Below are positions 1 to 4,952 of a DNA stretch of 5,439 nucleotides, piece by piece. Origin of the DNA: Alkalibacterium indicireducens (GTDB lineage: Bacteria; Bacillota; Bacilli; Lactobacillales; Carnobacteriaceae_A). The position numbers were made by a program, and so were the translations under genes. The notes under the pieces are model-generated. The model was given only the letters and a program-made list of their open reading frames with translations. It searched no databases and was not told the DNA's origin. The stretch covers positions 1-5,439 of the forward strand of contig NZ_BAAADA010000165.1 in assembly GCF_039522005.1 (NCBI RefSeq), given 5' to 3'. How positions within the stretch are numbered: position 1 is the first letter of the stretch; the number at the start of each line of letters is the position of its first letter.

Positions 1-126
1 ACCCATTTTCTTAAAAAAAACTGCCGGAATAAAGTGACATTTACTGGCTGGATTATTTTGCTTTTCTACAATAATGCCTAACCTCCAATCTTCAAAGTAT
101 TGATACTGTTCGGTCCTTCGGTACAT
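1..126 (-). CDS. Start of probable intron-encoded reverse transcriptase/maturase (partial)
   Basis: An open frame of 42 codons starts at ATG 126-124 and runs in frame off the left edge. It occupies the place where group IIC introns carry their reverse transcriptase, in domain IV. No RT motif is visible, because the conserved RT blocks would come later. The ATG at 126 lies inside what looks like the end of domain III, so it may not be the real start. A GGAGG (86-82) stands 6 nt before two ATT codons (75-70), and translation might begin there on a non-standard codon. An A8 run (13-20; T8 in the coding sense) is a possible slippage point. The identity rests on position only. The alternative is that the intron has lost its ORF or is joined to other DNA here. 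Confidence 0.4.
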   Translation of the reverse strand, partial: MYRRTEQYQYFEDWRLGIIVEKQNNPASKCHFIPAVFFKKMG

Positions 127-305
127 TTTCCCTACTATGACCTCTGTTCCTGCGGTTACTCGTCACAAAAACATTGGCTGACTTCTCGCCATTCGTTGTT
201 ACTACTAAGCGCTGACGAGACCTCCCCGGGTAAGAACGACAACCTTCTGCTCATGTCACTGCTCCATTTACTGTACAGGATTCGGGCAGTATCGGACTTC
301 ACTTT

Positions 306-309
306 GTTT
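306..309 (-). other. Candidate exon-binding site 1 (EBS1) of the group IIC intron
   Basis: On the minus strand the domain I stretch reads GAGCTTGCGAAACAAAG. The AAAC in it is exactly complementary to GTTT, the last four exon bases before the intron (495-492). In the O. iheyensis intron, as I recall it, the equivalent stretch carries AUAA pairing with UUAU. A four-base match is weak alone, but it occurs at the expected place. IIC introns are known to use a short IBS1 and to rely on the terminator hairpin for the rest of target recognition. Confidence 0.5.
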
Positions 310-494
310 CGCAAGCTCATCCGTCCTGATTCAGCCTTTGTATGAAGTTTCTGTTCGTCAGTGCAAGCATTTGCGTCCGTCTTCCTTCAGATTCCGCCTC
401 ACGGCGGACACCCTTGACTTTCGCTAACAGTTCCTACTGCCAAGTCTGTAGTGGACTTTCACTACCAAGTTGTCGCCCATGCCGGGCGCACAAA

Positions 495-524
495 CAAAAA
501 AGAGGACGACGATTCGCCCTCTTT
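495..524 (-). terminator. Intrinsic terminator of the GNAT gene; group IIC intron target
   Basis: On the minus strand, AAAGAGGGCGA (524-514) pairs with TCGTCCTCTTT (509-499). This is an 11-bp stem with one G-U pair and a 4-nt loop (513-510). The T tract starts in the 3' arm and continues to TTTTTTG (501-495). It lies 13 nt after the stop codon of the acetyltransferase gene. The intron begins at 491, after four further exon bases GTTT, so the hairpin still lies wholly upstream of the insertion and should still work. Confidence 0.9.
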
Positions 525-537
525 GTATTTAAAAAAT

Positions 538-1092
538 TCACTTTTCTGCCGCTTTACTCACGTACTCTCCTTTAAGAATAGAACAGTGTATACTGTCAGT
601 CAACGCACCTCTGACAATATGATTCTGCCTCAAATGCCCTTCTCGTTTCATTCCAAGTCGATCAAGCAATCGTCCAGAGTTATCATTTCGATAATCATAT
701 TCAGCAAATACTCGAGCTAGACCTAGCGTGGAAAAAGCAAAGTCGAATATGAGCTTGATTGCCTCGGACATATAGCCCTGTCCCCAGAAGCTCCTATGCA
801 TCGTGTACCCCAGTTCGCCATTCATTGTATAGTCATCTACTCTGAACTCTATCGTGCCGATCATTTTACCCGATTCTTTATGCTCAATGGCATACTTCCC
901 GACGGGCTCTTTAAGATAATAGGTCGACACTAAGCGGCTGGTCTGTTCCTTATCTTTGTGAGGGGTGTAGAGATACCTCGTTGCTTCTTCATCAGAAGTG
1001 AACTCATAAAGATCATCGACATCATCCAGCCCGATCGGTCTTAACTTCACTCTGTCTCCGTCAAAAGTCTTCTGTTTTTCAAATTCTTCCAT
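538..1092 (-). CDS. GNAT family N-acetyltransferase (RimJ/RimL type)
   Basis: The 184-residue protein is a full-length GNAT-fold enzyme that should transfer an acetyl group from acetyl-CoA to an amine. The relatives it most resembles are RimJ/RimL-type ribosomal-protein N-terminal acetyltransferases and similar cytoplasmic enzymes. The first strand contains RVKLRPI (14-20). Motif A runs from GELGYTMHR (92-100) into WGQGYMSEA (103-111), the acetyl-CoA pyrophosphate loop. Motif B includes NDNSGRLLDRLGMKREG (136-152), usual for this subfamily. The substrate cannot be told from sequence. The gene is alone on the minus strand and ends at its own terminator, next to the intron. The start is uncertain: an AGGAG (1122-1118) lies 25 nt upstream of the ATG, too far for normal use, while TATAAT (1111-1106) is close enough to give a nearly leaderless mRNA. 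No good -35 box was found. Confidence 0.9.
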   Translation of the reverse strand: MEEFEKQKTFDGDRVKLRPIGLDDVDDLYEFTSDEEATRYLYTPHKDKEQTSRLVSTYYLKEPVGKYAIEHKESGKMIGTIEFRVDDYTMNGELGYTMHRSFWGQGYMSEAIKLIFDFAFSTLGLARVFAEYDYRNDNSGRLLDRLGMKREGHLRQNHIVRGALTDSIHCSILKGEYVSKAAEK

Positions 1093-1286
1093 TATATTCT
1101 GCCCGATTATAAAAATTCTCCTGTTCTCAATCTTTTATTTTCTTTAGGATTATACTTCTTTTCTCTAGAATTAACTACTTTAAATGTACATCACTTACAT
1201 TATAAGCTGGTCTTAGTAATTTATCCTGTCTCTGGCTAACGTGTGTGATATTGGTCCATTTTCACTATTATTTGGCAATTTTACTA

Positions 1287-1981
1287 TTAGTTTTTGTAGC
1301 CATAGAAATCATCTGTTTTGAGTTGCTTCTTCTTGATCTTACTATCTTTTAGGTGAAGAGAGACGTCTTTTACAAAAGAAGTAGGTCCAGTAATGAAATA
1401 GTTTGCTTCATTTTTATACTGGTCAATAAATTTATCCAGTTCCTTAATCAATCGTTCATCTGAATCGATAAATCTTACGGTCAGATTATCAAGGTTTTTA
1501 AGTTGATCAAGGTCATCTTTAAATAAAAAGTTCTTCGATCGACTTATATACAATAGCTCGATAGGTGTTGATATCTGTCGTTCAACTTCTAACTGCTTCA
1601 GCATCGATCTGAAAGGAGTAATCCCTATTCCACCAGCTATTAGAAGACTAGGAACAGATTATTTCAGGTAGAATGACCCTACCGGTCCAGTAAGACGCAT
1701 ACTCATACCAGGTTTCAGCTCAAGAAGTGCCTGCTTGAACTCACTGAGCTCCTTCCCTATTCTAGTAGTGATATGAATAGTATTTTCGTGAGGTGCAGTA
1801 GGAATACTAAATGGGCGGGTCTTATTTTTTATCTTCTTATGCGTAATATCATAAAGACCATGCTGGCCTGCCTTCCAGTTCAAATCTTCAGGTTTTTCGA
1901 ACACAAAAGTATAAATCTGCTCTTTCGCTTTATATGACTCTATAAATTTAATTGGCTTTTTTTTAAAAACATTCTAGACAT
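1287..1981 (-). pseudogene. FAD/NAD(P)H-binding oxidoreductase (ferredoxin-reductase fold), broken by a frameshift and a stop codon
   Basis: Read through its lesions, this gene encodes about 231 residues: an FAD-binding barrel followed by an NAD(P)H-binding domain, with no globin or 2Fe-2S domain. Visible motifs, numbered on the repaired protein, are RPFSI (56-60, flavin binding), GPVGSF (99-104), AGGIGITP (116-123, nucleotide binding), ITGP (197-200) and a C-terminal DDFYGY (224-229). Such proteins pass electrons from NAD(P)H through flavin to a partner. Lesion 1: from ATG 1981-1979, or ATG 1972-1970, the frame reaches the body only if the A8 run (complement of 1957-1964) gains one base; as it stands the ATG frame stops after a few codons. 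Lesion 2: TAA at 1661-1659 falls between FYLK and SVPSLLIAGG with the frame unchanged on both sides, so it is a point nonsense change. It starts 9 nt after the SRPBCC stop, as operon gene 3. Fragments at 1904-1659 (GTG start) and 1604-1287 remain open. A sequencing error could explain the homopolymer lesion but less easily the stop. Confidence 0.85.
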
Positions 1982-1989
1982 CGTCTAAT

Positions 1990-2424
1990 TTACCCATGGC
2001 CTTCTCCATACCTTTCATTCAGTACGTTGTCCAAGTTCATGCAGAATGCTTTCCAGCTATAAATTGCACCTTCAATAGCACCTTTTGTATTTTTTGTTTC
2101 CTCACTGAATCCACTTTGATTTAATGTCAGCAAAGTCTGATTCTCTTCCACCTTTTCCAATGTCCACACCACTGTAGTTTCTTCTCCAGCGCTATGCCAG
2201 GTGTAAGATAACTTATGAGGTTCACTGATCTCAAGCACTTTACAGTTGACAATGCCGTCCCACCACTCATTAGGTTCACCTCGAAACTGAAAATCATGTC
2301 CAATCACTGGTTTAAAGTCATTCGGCCATATCCATTTTTCTAGAGTTTCTGAGCGAATTAAGGATGCCCATACTTTATCAATTGAAAATGGGAATTGCTG
2401 TTTGACAGATACATCAGGTTTCAT
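1990..2424 (-). CDS. SRPBCC/AHSA1-domain protein (START-like ligand-binding fold)
   Basis: The 144-residue cytoplasmic protein has the length and sequence of a single AHSA1-type SRPBCC domain, a helix-grip fold with a deep hydrophobic pocket. The N-terminal strand and helix include FPFSIDKVWASLIRSETLEKW (11-31). The middle has the characteristic EWWDGIVNCKVLEISEPHKLSY stretch (53-74) and VVWTLEKVEENQTLLTL (85-101). The C-terminal helix (about 113-137) closes the pocket. The ATG overlaps the stop of the upstream ArsR gene as ATGA (2424-2421). A strong AGGAGG lies just before it inside that gene, so the two are probably translationally coupled. ArsR-AHSA1 pairs are common in bacteria, where the SRPBCC protein is thought to bind or modify a small hydrophobic molecule. 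The ligand here is unknown. Confidence 0.9.
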   Translation of the reverse strand: MKPDVSVKQQFPFSIDKVWASLIRSETLEKWIWPNDFKPVIGHDFQFRGEPNEWWDGIVNCKVLEISEPHKLSYTWHSAGEETTVVWTLEKVEENQTLLTLNQSGFSEETKNTKGAIEGAIYSWKAFCMNLDNVLNERYGEGHG

Positions 2425-2750
2425 TTGTTTTCCTCCTCAAGTACTTCTTGTAATGCCTGCATACGATTTTCCCAAAAGCTCTGATAATAAGTAACCCAAT
2501 CACTTACTTCTTTCAACGGTATAGGATTAAGTTGATAGTGAGTCTCTCGCCCCACCTTAGACTTTTTAACTAGATCAGCCTCCCATAGAATGGTCAGATG
2601 CTTTGTGACAGCTGTTCTTCCCATATCAAAGTGCACTGTCAGCTTATATAGAGGGACAGCTTCGGATTCTGACAGTATGTGTATTAATTCTCTTCTAGTC
2701 GGATCAGCAATAGCTTCAAACACATTCCTGCTTTTCATTTTATCTGTCAT
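2421..2750 (-). CDS. ArsR-family winged-helix transcriptional repressor
   Basis: The 109-residue protein is a small winged-helix DNA-binding dimer of the ArsR/SmtB superfamily. It has the usual N-terminal FEAIADPTRRELIHIL (11-26), a recognition region MGRTAVTKHLTIL (43-55) and the wing LVKKSKVGRETHYQLNP (60-76). A C-terminal helix with DWVTYYQSFWENRM (84-97) is typical of ArsR proteins paired with AHSA1 proteins. The metal-binding ELCVCDL motif is absent, so a metal sensor role is unlikely. I chose ATG 2750 over an upstream in-frame ATG at 2813, because AAGGAGGA (2762-2755) precedes it at good spacing, the usual fold begins there, and the longer form would begin inside the promoter and operator. 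It is the first gene of the operon and probably represses it. Confidence 0.92.
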   Translation of the reverse strand: MTDKMKSRNVFEAIADPTRRELIHILSESEAVPLYKLTVHFDMGRTAVTKHLTILWEADLVKKSKVGRETHYQLNPIPLKEVSDWVTYYQSFWENRMQALQEVLEEENK

Positions 2751-2754
2751 AGTA

Positions 2755-2762
2755 TCCTCCTT
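2755..2762 (-). promoter_or_regulatory. Ribosome binding site that fixes the ArsR start
   Basis: AAGGAGGA on the minus strand is followed by TACT and ATG 2750. This near-perfect Shine-Dalgarno sequence decides against the longer reading that would start at 2813. Confidence 0.85.
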
Positions 2763-2771
2763 CTTAAATGA

Positions 2772-2787
2772 GACACCAAAAAGTGTC
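2772..2787. promoter_or_regulatory. Operator 1, 16-bp palindrome GACACC-AAAA-AGTGTC
   Basis: The GACAC/GTGTC arms are perfect inverted repeats. The site lies in the untranslated leader of the arsR operon, between the predicted transcription start (about 2795) and the ribosome binding site. Its flanks are identical to operator 2, with an AAAA core in place of TTTT. The centres of the two are 37 bp apart. A bound ArsR dimer here could block RNA polymerase from leaving the promoter. The binding is inferred, not shown. Confidence 0.75.
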
Positions 2788-2801
2788 TTATGATCATCCG
2801 A

Positions 2802-2831
2802 ATTATACGACACCTTTTAGTGTCCTGTCAA
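2802..2831 (-). promoter_or_regulatory. Sigma-A type promoter of the arsR operon
   Basis: On the minus strand TTGACA (2831-2826) and TATAAT (2807-2802) match both consensus hexamers, with an 18-bp spacer. The predicted start of transcription is near 2795, giving a leader of about 45 nt. The spacer is almost entirely filled by operator 2, so a repressor there would directly exclude polymerase. Confidence 0.9.
2809..2824. promoter_or_regulatory. Operator 2, 16-bp palindrome GACACC-TTTT-AGTGTC, in the promoter spacer
   Basis: This has the same 6-bp flanks as operator 1 with a TTTT core. It sits between the -35 and -10 boxes of the arsR promoter, the standard position for an autoregulatory ArsR operator. 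Two copies at this spacing are unlikely by chance and give the consensus GACACCWWWWAGTGTC. Confidence 0.85.
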
Positions 2832-2840
2832 GCGGTACTT

Positions 2841-2856
2841 CTCACTAATTTGTGTC
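2841..2856. promoter_or_regulatory. Possible degenerate third operator
   Basis: CTCACTAATTTGTGTC keeps one intact GTGTC half and a CAC in the other half, around an AATT core. It matches 8 of the 12 fixed positions of the GACACCWWWWAGTGTC consensus. It lies upstream of the arsR -35 box, about 20 bp before the -35 box of the rightward gst promoter, and 32 bp centre to centre from operator 2. It could let the repressor touch both promoters, but it could equally be chance. Confidence 0.3.
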
Positions 2857-2875
2857 CTGTTATTATGTGATATTC

Positions 2876-2903
2876 TTGTTTAATACAGCAATAATAGTAT
2901 ACT
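2876..2903 (+). promoter_or_regulatory. Promoter of the YghU-type gst gene
   Basis: TTGTTT (2876-2881) and TATACT (2898-2903) with a 16-bp spacer make a reasonable sigma-A promoter, placing the start near 2910. AAGGAG (2919-2924) and the ATG at 2933 follow at good spacing. The promoter points away from that of the arsR operon. Confidence 0.65.
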
Positions 2904-2932
2904 TAATATAAATTGAGTAAGGAGCGGATACT

Positions 2933-3718
2933 ATGTCAGAATACGATGTTCCAAAAGTTTGGGAATGGAATAAAGATGAACAGAATCAGTTCGGGAATCA
3001 GCCGGTCGCAGGAAGTCGCTTTGAACAGACACTTCCCGTCGGAGAGGCACCCTTACAAGTTTACTCATTGGGCACACCTAACGGACAGAAAGTTGCGATC
3101 ATGCTGGAAGAACTGAAAGATGCCGGTGCTCAATGTGCCGATTATGACCTATACTTAATTAATATTGGTGAAGGTGATCAGTTCGGAAGTGACTTTGTCG
3201 CAATCAATCCCAATTCCAAAATACCAGCCATGATGGACTACTCTTTGGATAAGCCCCTGCGTGTGTTTGAGTCTGTCAATATCCTATTATATCTTGCGGA
3301 AAAATACGGACAGTTTATGCCGGATGATCTAGCCGAAAAAACAGAACTGATGAACTGGCTGTTTTGGCAGACAGGAGCAGCCCCTTATGTCGGCGGTGGA
3401 TTCGGACATTTCTATCACTACGCGCCAACTAAACAGGAGTACCCGATCAATCGCTTTACGATGGAAACGAAACGTCAGCTTGACTTGCTCGACAGACATT
3501 TGGCTGATAAGGATTACATCAATGGGGACACCTATTCCATTGCAGATATGGCAATCTGGCCTTGGTACGGCCGTCTGATCCAGGGCAAACTGTACGGTAA
3601 TGCAGCAGAATTCCTGAAAGCAGATGACTACACTCACTTGAAAGAATGGGCAGATCGTATTGGCGAAAGACCAGCAGTCAAACGTGCGCTTGATTTGGAT
3701 TACAAAGCTATTAAATAA
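2933..3718 (+). CDS. yghU: YghU-type glutathione S-transferase-like disulfide-bond oxidoreductase
   Basis: The 261-residue cytoplasmic protein matches the YghU/YfcG (Nu-class) glutathione S-transferase family, which reduces disulfide bonds with two bound glutathiones rather than conjugating substrates. The long N-terminal extension (MSEYDVPKVWEWNK) is typical of YghU. The thioredoxin-like domain has SLGTPNGQKVAIMLEEL (45-61), whose Thr48-Asn50 take the place of a catalytic Tyr/Ser/Cys. It continues with NPNSKIPAM (92-100, cis-proline 98) and FESVNILLYLAEKYG (112-126, glutathione-binding Glu-Ser). The helical domain has GGGFGHFYHYAP (154-165) and the fold-capping YSIADMAIWPWYGRL (201-215). Length and motifs are complete. 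Most Bacillota lack glutathione synthesis, so the real cofactor may be imported glutathione or another thiol. The gene is divergent from the arsR operon, shares its 182-bp control region, and ends at a strong terminator. Confidence 0.95.
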   Translation: MSEYDVPKVWEWNKDEQNQFGNQPVAGSRFEQTLPVGEAPLQVYSLGTPNGQKVAIMLEELKDAGAQCADYDLYLINIGEGDQFGSDFVAINPNSKIPAMMDYSLDKPLRVFESVNILLYLAEKYGQFMPDDLAEKTELMNWLFWQTGAAPYVGGGFGHFYHYAPTKQEYPINRFTMETKRQLDLLDRHLADKDYINGDTYSIADMAIWPWYGRLIQGKLYGNAAEFLKADDYTHLKEWADRIGERPAVKRALDLDYKAIK

Positions 3719-3734
3719 CATCTCAGATAAATAG

Positions 3735-3783
3735 AACCCCTCGAGCAGACGACTTTATGGTCAAGTCTGCTCGAGGGGTTTTT
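3735..3783 (+). terminator. Strong intrinsic terminator after yghU, possibly bidirectional
   Basis: AACCCCTCGAGCAGAC (3735-3750) pairs perfectly over 16 bp with GTCTGCTCGAGGGGTT (3765-3780). The 14-nt loop can itself form a 3-bp GAC/GTC hairpin. TTTTT (3779-3783) follows on the plus strand, 16 nt after the yghU stop. On the minus strand the trailing sequence is only weakly T-rich (TTCTATTTATC). The hairpin is still the only good candidate to stop the convergent transporter gene, which ends at 3833. Confidence 0.93.
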
Positions 3784-3832
3784 GAAGATTCTTCTTAAAG
3801 ATTTTATCTTATCCGATGGACTCTCTCCTTTT

Positions 3833-4744
3833 TCATGTATTAATTAGTATAAGCGCGATGATGGTCATGGCAATCGCCAGCTGATTCTTGGCTGCAATCT
3901 TTTCTTTATATATAAGTAAGCCACCCAAATTGATCAGGACAATGCTTCCCGCACTGTACATTGGAAAGGCCACTGAAGTTTTCACAGTTCCCAGAGACAT
4001 GATCAAGAAGTAGGAAGAAAACAAATTAGGAATGCCGACCGCAAAACCAATCAGAATGTCCTTATATGTCGCTTTCCCCTTAATATGTAGGATATAAGTC
4101 ACACTGATGATAAAAGCGACGAAAAATACAGCAAAGAGAAATATATCCTTATACTCATTTAAAGCATACTGTTGATAGATTTTATTGAAGAATTCTGCCA
4201 TACCTCCAAATAAGAATAGAAGCAGTAAAGCCGGCTTAAAATCAAGTGTCTTGATGGAACGCTTAGATAAATTGACCACAACGATTGCGACGAGTGATAT
4301 CAGAATCCCGATCCACTGAACCGCTGTAGGATATTCCCTCCAGATGAGAATAGAAAAGATCATAGGAATCAGTATGCCCAGCTTTGCTATCGTACCGGAT
4401 ATCCCCACCCCATTGTCCTTTACGCTCTTCTGATAGTAGACAAAGGACAAGAAAAAGAATAGCCCGGCTATACTCCCTACAAGTATCCCCCATATTACAC
4501 TTGCATAAGGAGAAAAAAGATTCGACTCATTGCCTGACAGTATGGACACCTCGTCAATAAAAGCCCCTTCCCTGTTCACACCAGATAAGAGTCTCTGGTA
4601 CATGATCATGACCAGACTCGTGACACTGGCAAAAAAATAATTGGCACTTGTAATGACATATCTGTTCGTTAACGTATTTTCAGTGTATTTGAATATAAGT
4701 GCAATAGCTGCACTACATATGATTGCTAAGGATAAATAACCCAT
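3833..4744 (-). CDS. EamA/DMT-superfamily membrane transporter
   Basis: The 303-residue protein is almost entirely hydrophobic, with about ten membrane helices, the layout of drug/metabolite transporters built from two five-helix EamA repeats. Approximate helices are 2-18, 29-49, 82-104, 113-133, 141-158, 169-188, 199-219, 228-248, 257-277 and 285-302. An extracytoplasmic or cytoplasmic loop of about 30 residues (50-80) separates helices 2 and 3. The GISGTIAKLGILIPMIFSIL stretch (113-132) and the helix-9 stretch VAFPMYSAGSIVLINLGG (259-276), followed by YKEK (280-283), are EamA-like signatures at the end of each half. Family members export metabolites, amino acids or drugs, and this substrate cannot be predicted. 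AGGGGGA lies 4 nt before the ATG. The gene is monocistronic and shows no link to the arsR or yghU genes apart from being convergent with the latter. Confidence 0.88.
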   Translation of the reverse strand: MGYLSLAIICSAAIALIFKYTENTLTNRYVITSANYFFASVTSLVMIMYQRLLSGVNREGAFIDEVSILSGNESNLFSPYASVIWGILVGSIAGLFFFLSFVYYQKSVKDNGVGISGTIAKLGILIPMIFSILIWREYPTAVQWIGILISLVAIVVVNLSKRSIKTLDFKPALLLLFLFGGMAEFFNKIYQQYALNEYKDIFLFAVFFVAFIISVTYILHIKGKATYKDILIGFAVGIPNLFSSYFLIMSLGTVKTSVAFPMYSAGSIVLINLGGLLIYKEKIAAKNQLAIAMTIIALILINT

Positions 4745-4783
4745 AGTTCCCCCTGAGACTCGTTTTTCAATTTATAATAGTTT

Positions 4784-4807
4784 AGTGCTATTTTTAAGTA
4801 TAACACT
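4784..4807. promoter_or_regulatory. Dyad over a possible -10 box upstream of the EamA gene
   Basis: AGTGCTAT (4784-4791) and ATAACACT (4800-4807) form an 8-bp inverted repeat with one mismatch and an 8-nt spacer. A TATACT on the minus strand (4802-4797) falls inside it and could be the -10 box of the transporter gene. No convincing -35 box was found, so both the promoter and an operator role are tentative. Confidence 0.25.
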
Positions 4808-4874
4808 TGAGGGATCTCTTCTATCAGAACTTTTCCAAGAAGCAGACAATAAATATTAGTCATTGGTATAGCTT

Positions 4875-4880
4875 TATAAT
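4875..4880 (+). promoter_or_regulatory. Possible -10 box for the small membrane protein gene
   Basis: A perfect TATAAT stands about 70 nt before the ATG at 4953. The hexamer 17 bp upstream (AATATT) is a poor -35 box, so the promoter is weak or needs an activator, or the match is chance in AT-rich DNA. Confidence 0.35.
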
Positions 4881-4952
4881 GGGAAAAAGATTATTATCAA
4901 GTCATCGGAAAATAACCGACAATGTTTGTAAATTCTAAAAAGAAGGTGTTCA

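Larger units (their letters stand above)
1..491 (-). mobile_element. Group IIC intron, 5' part (domains I-III and start of IV), cut by the window edge
   Basis: This is a self-splicing, mobile ribozyme read on the minus strand, starting at 491 with GTGCGCCCGGC, the GUGYG-type 5' end of group II introns. Segments I recognise from the Oceanobacillus iheyensis group IIC intron, in the same order, are CAAGGGTGTCC (416-406), GGAATCTGAAGGAAG (395-381) after a CCGCC/GGCGG hairpin (407-394), CTTACCCGGGGAGGTCT (234-218), GAGGTCATAGTA (144-133) and a GAAGGACCGAACA segment (119-107). Domain I covers roughly 491-236, domains II-III roughly 235-105, and domain IV begins near 104. Domains V-VI and the 3' end would lie left of position 1. 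The element sits just past an intrinsic terminator, as IIC introns do. The candidate exon-binding site 1, AAAC (309-306), pairs with the last four exon bases GTTT (495-492). The alignment is from memory, not a covariance search. Confidence 0.9.

Noticed and set aside
1..491. Riboswitch, retron RNA or insertion sequence as an explanation of the structured left region
   Set aside because: The GTGCGCC 5' end, the ordered conserved blocks and the post-terminator position fit a group IIC intron. No terminal inverted repeats or transposase were seen.
100..720. Overlapping plus-strand open frames at 100-345, 342-575 and 451-720
   Set aside because: They lie antisense to the conserved group IIC ribozyme, the terminator and the GNAT gene. 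Their proteins have low-complexity, shadow-like composition and no good ribosome binding sites.
1093..1286. Terminator or small RNA after the broken oxidoreductase gene
   Set aside because: The AT-rich gap shows no stem with a T tract on the minus strand. Repeated ATAGTRAAAAT-like stretches are direct and short, too weak to call.
2590..2793. Plus-strand frame of 67 codons opposite the ArsR gene
   Set aside because: It is a shadow of a clear winged-helix gene and has no ribosome binding site or recognisable content.
2751..2813. Longer ArsR protein starting at 2813
   Set aside because: The extra 21 residues would be translated from the operator and promoter region. The strong AAGGAGGA and the family start both point to ATG 2750.
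3329..3721. Minus-strand frame of 130 codons opposite yghU
   Set aside because: It overlaps a well-matched family gene almost fully, is Cys/Phe-rich in the way of antisense frames, and has no promoter or ribosome binding site.
4263..4493. Minus-strand frame of 76 codons inside the EamA gene
   Set aside because: It is an alternative frame of the transporter gene, charged and without any membrane or domain pattern.
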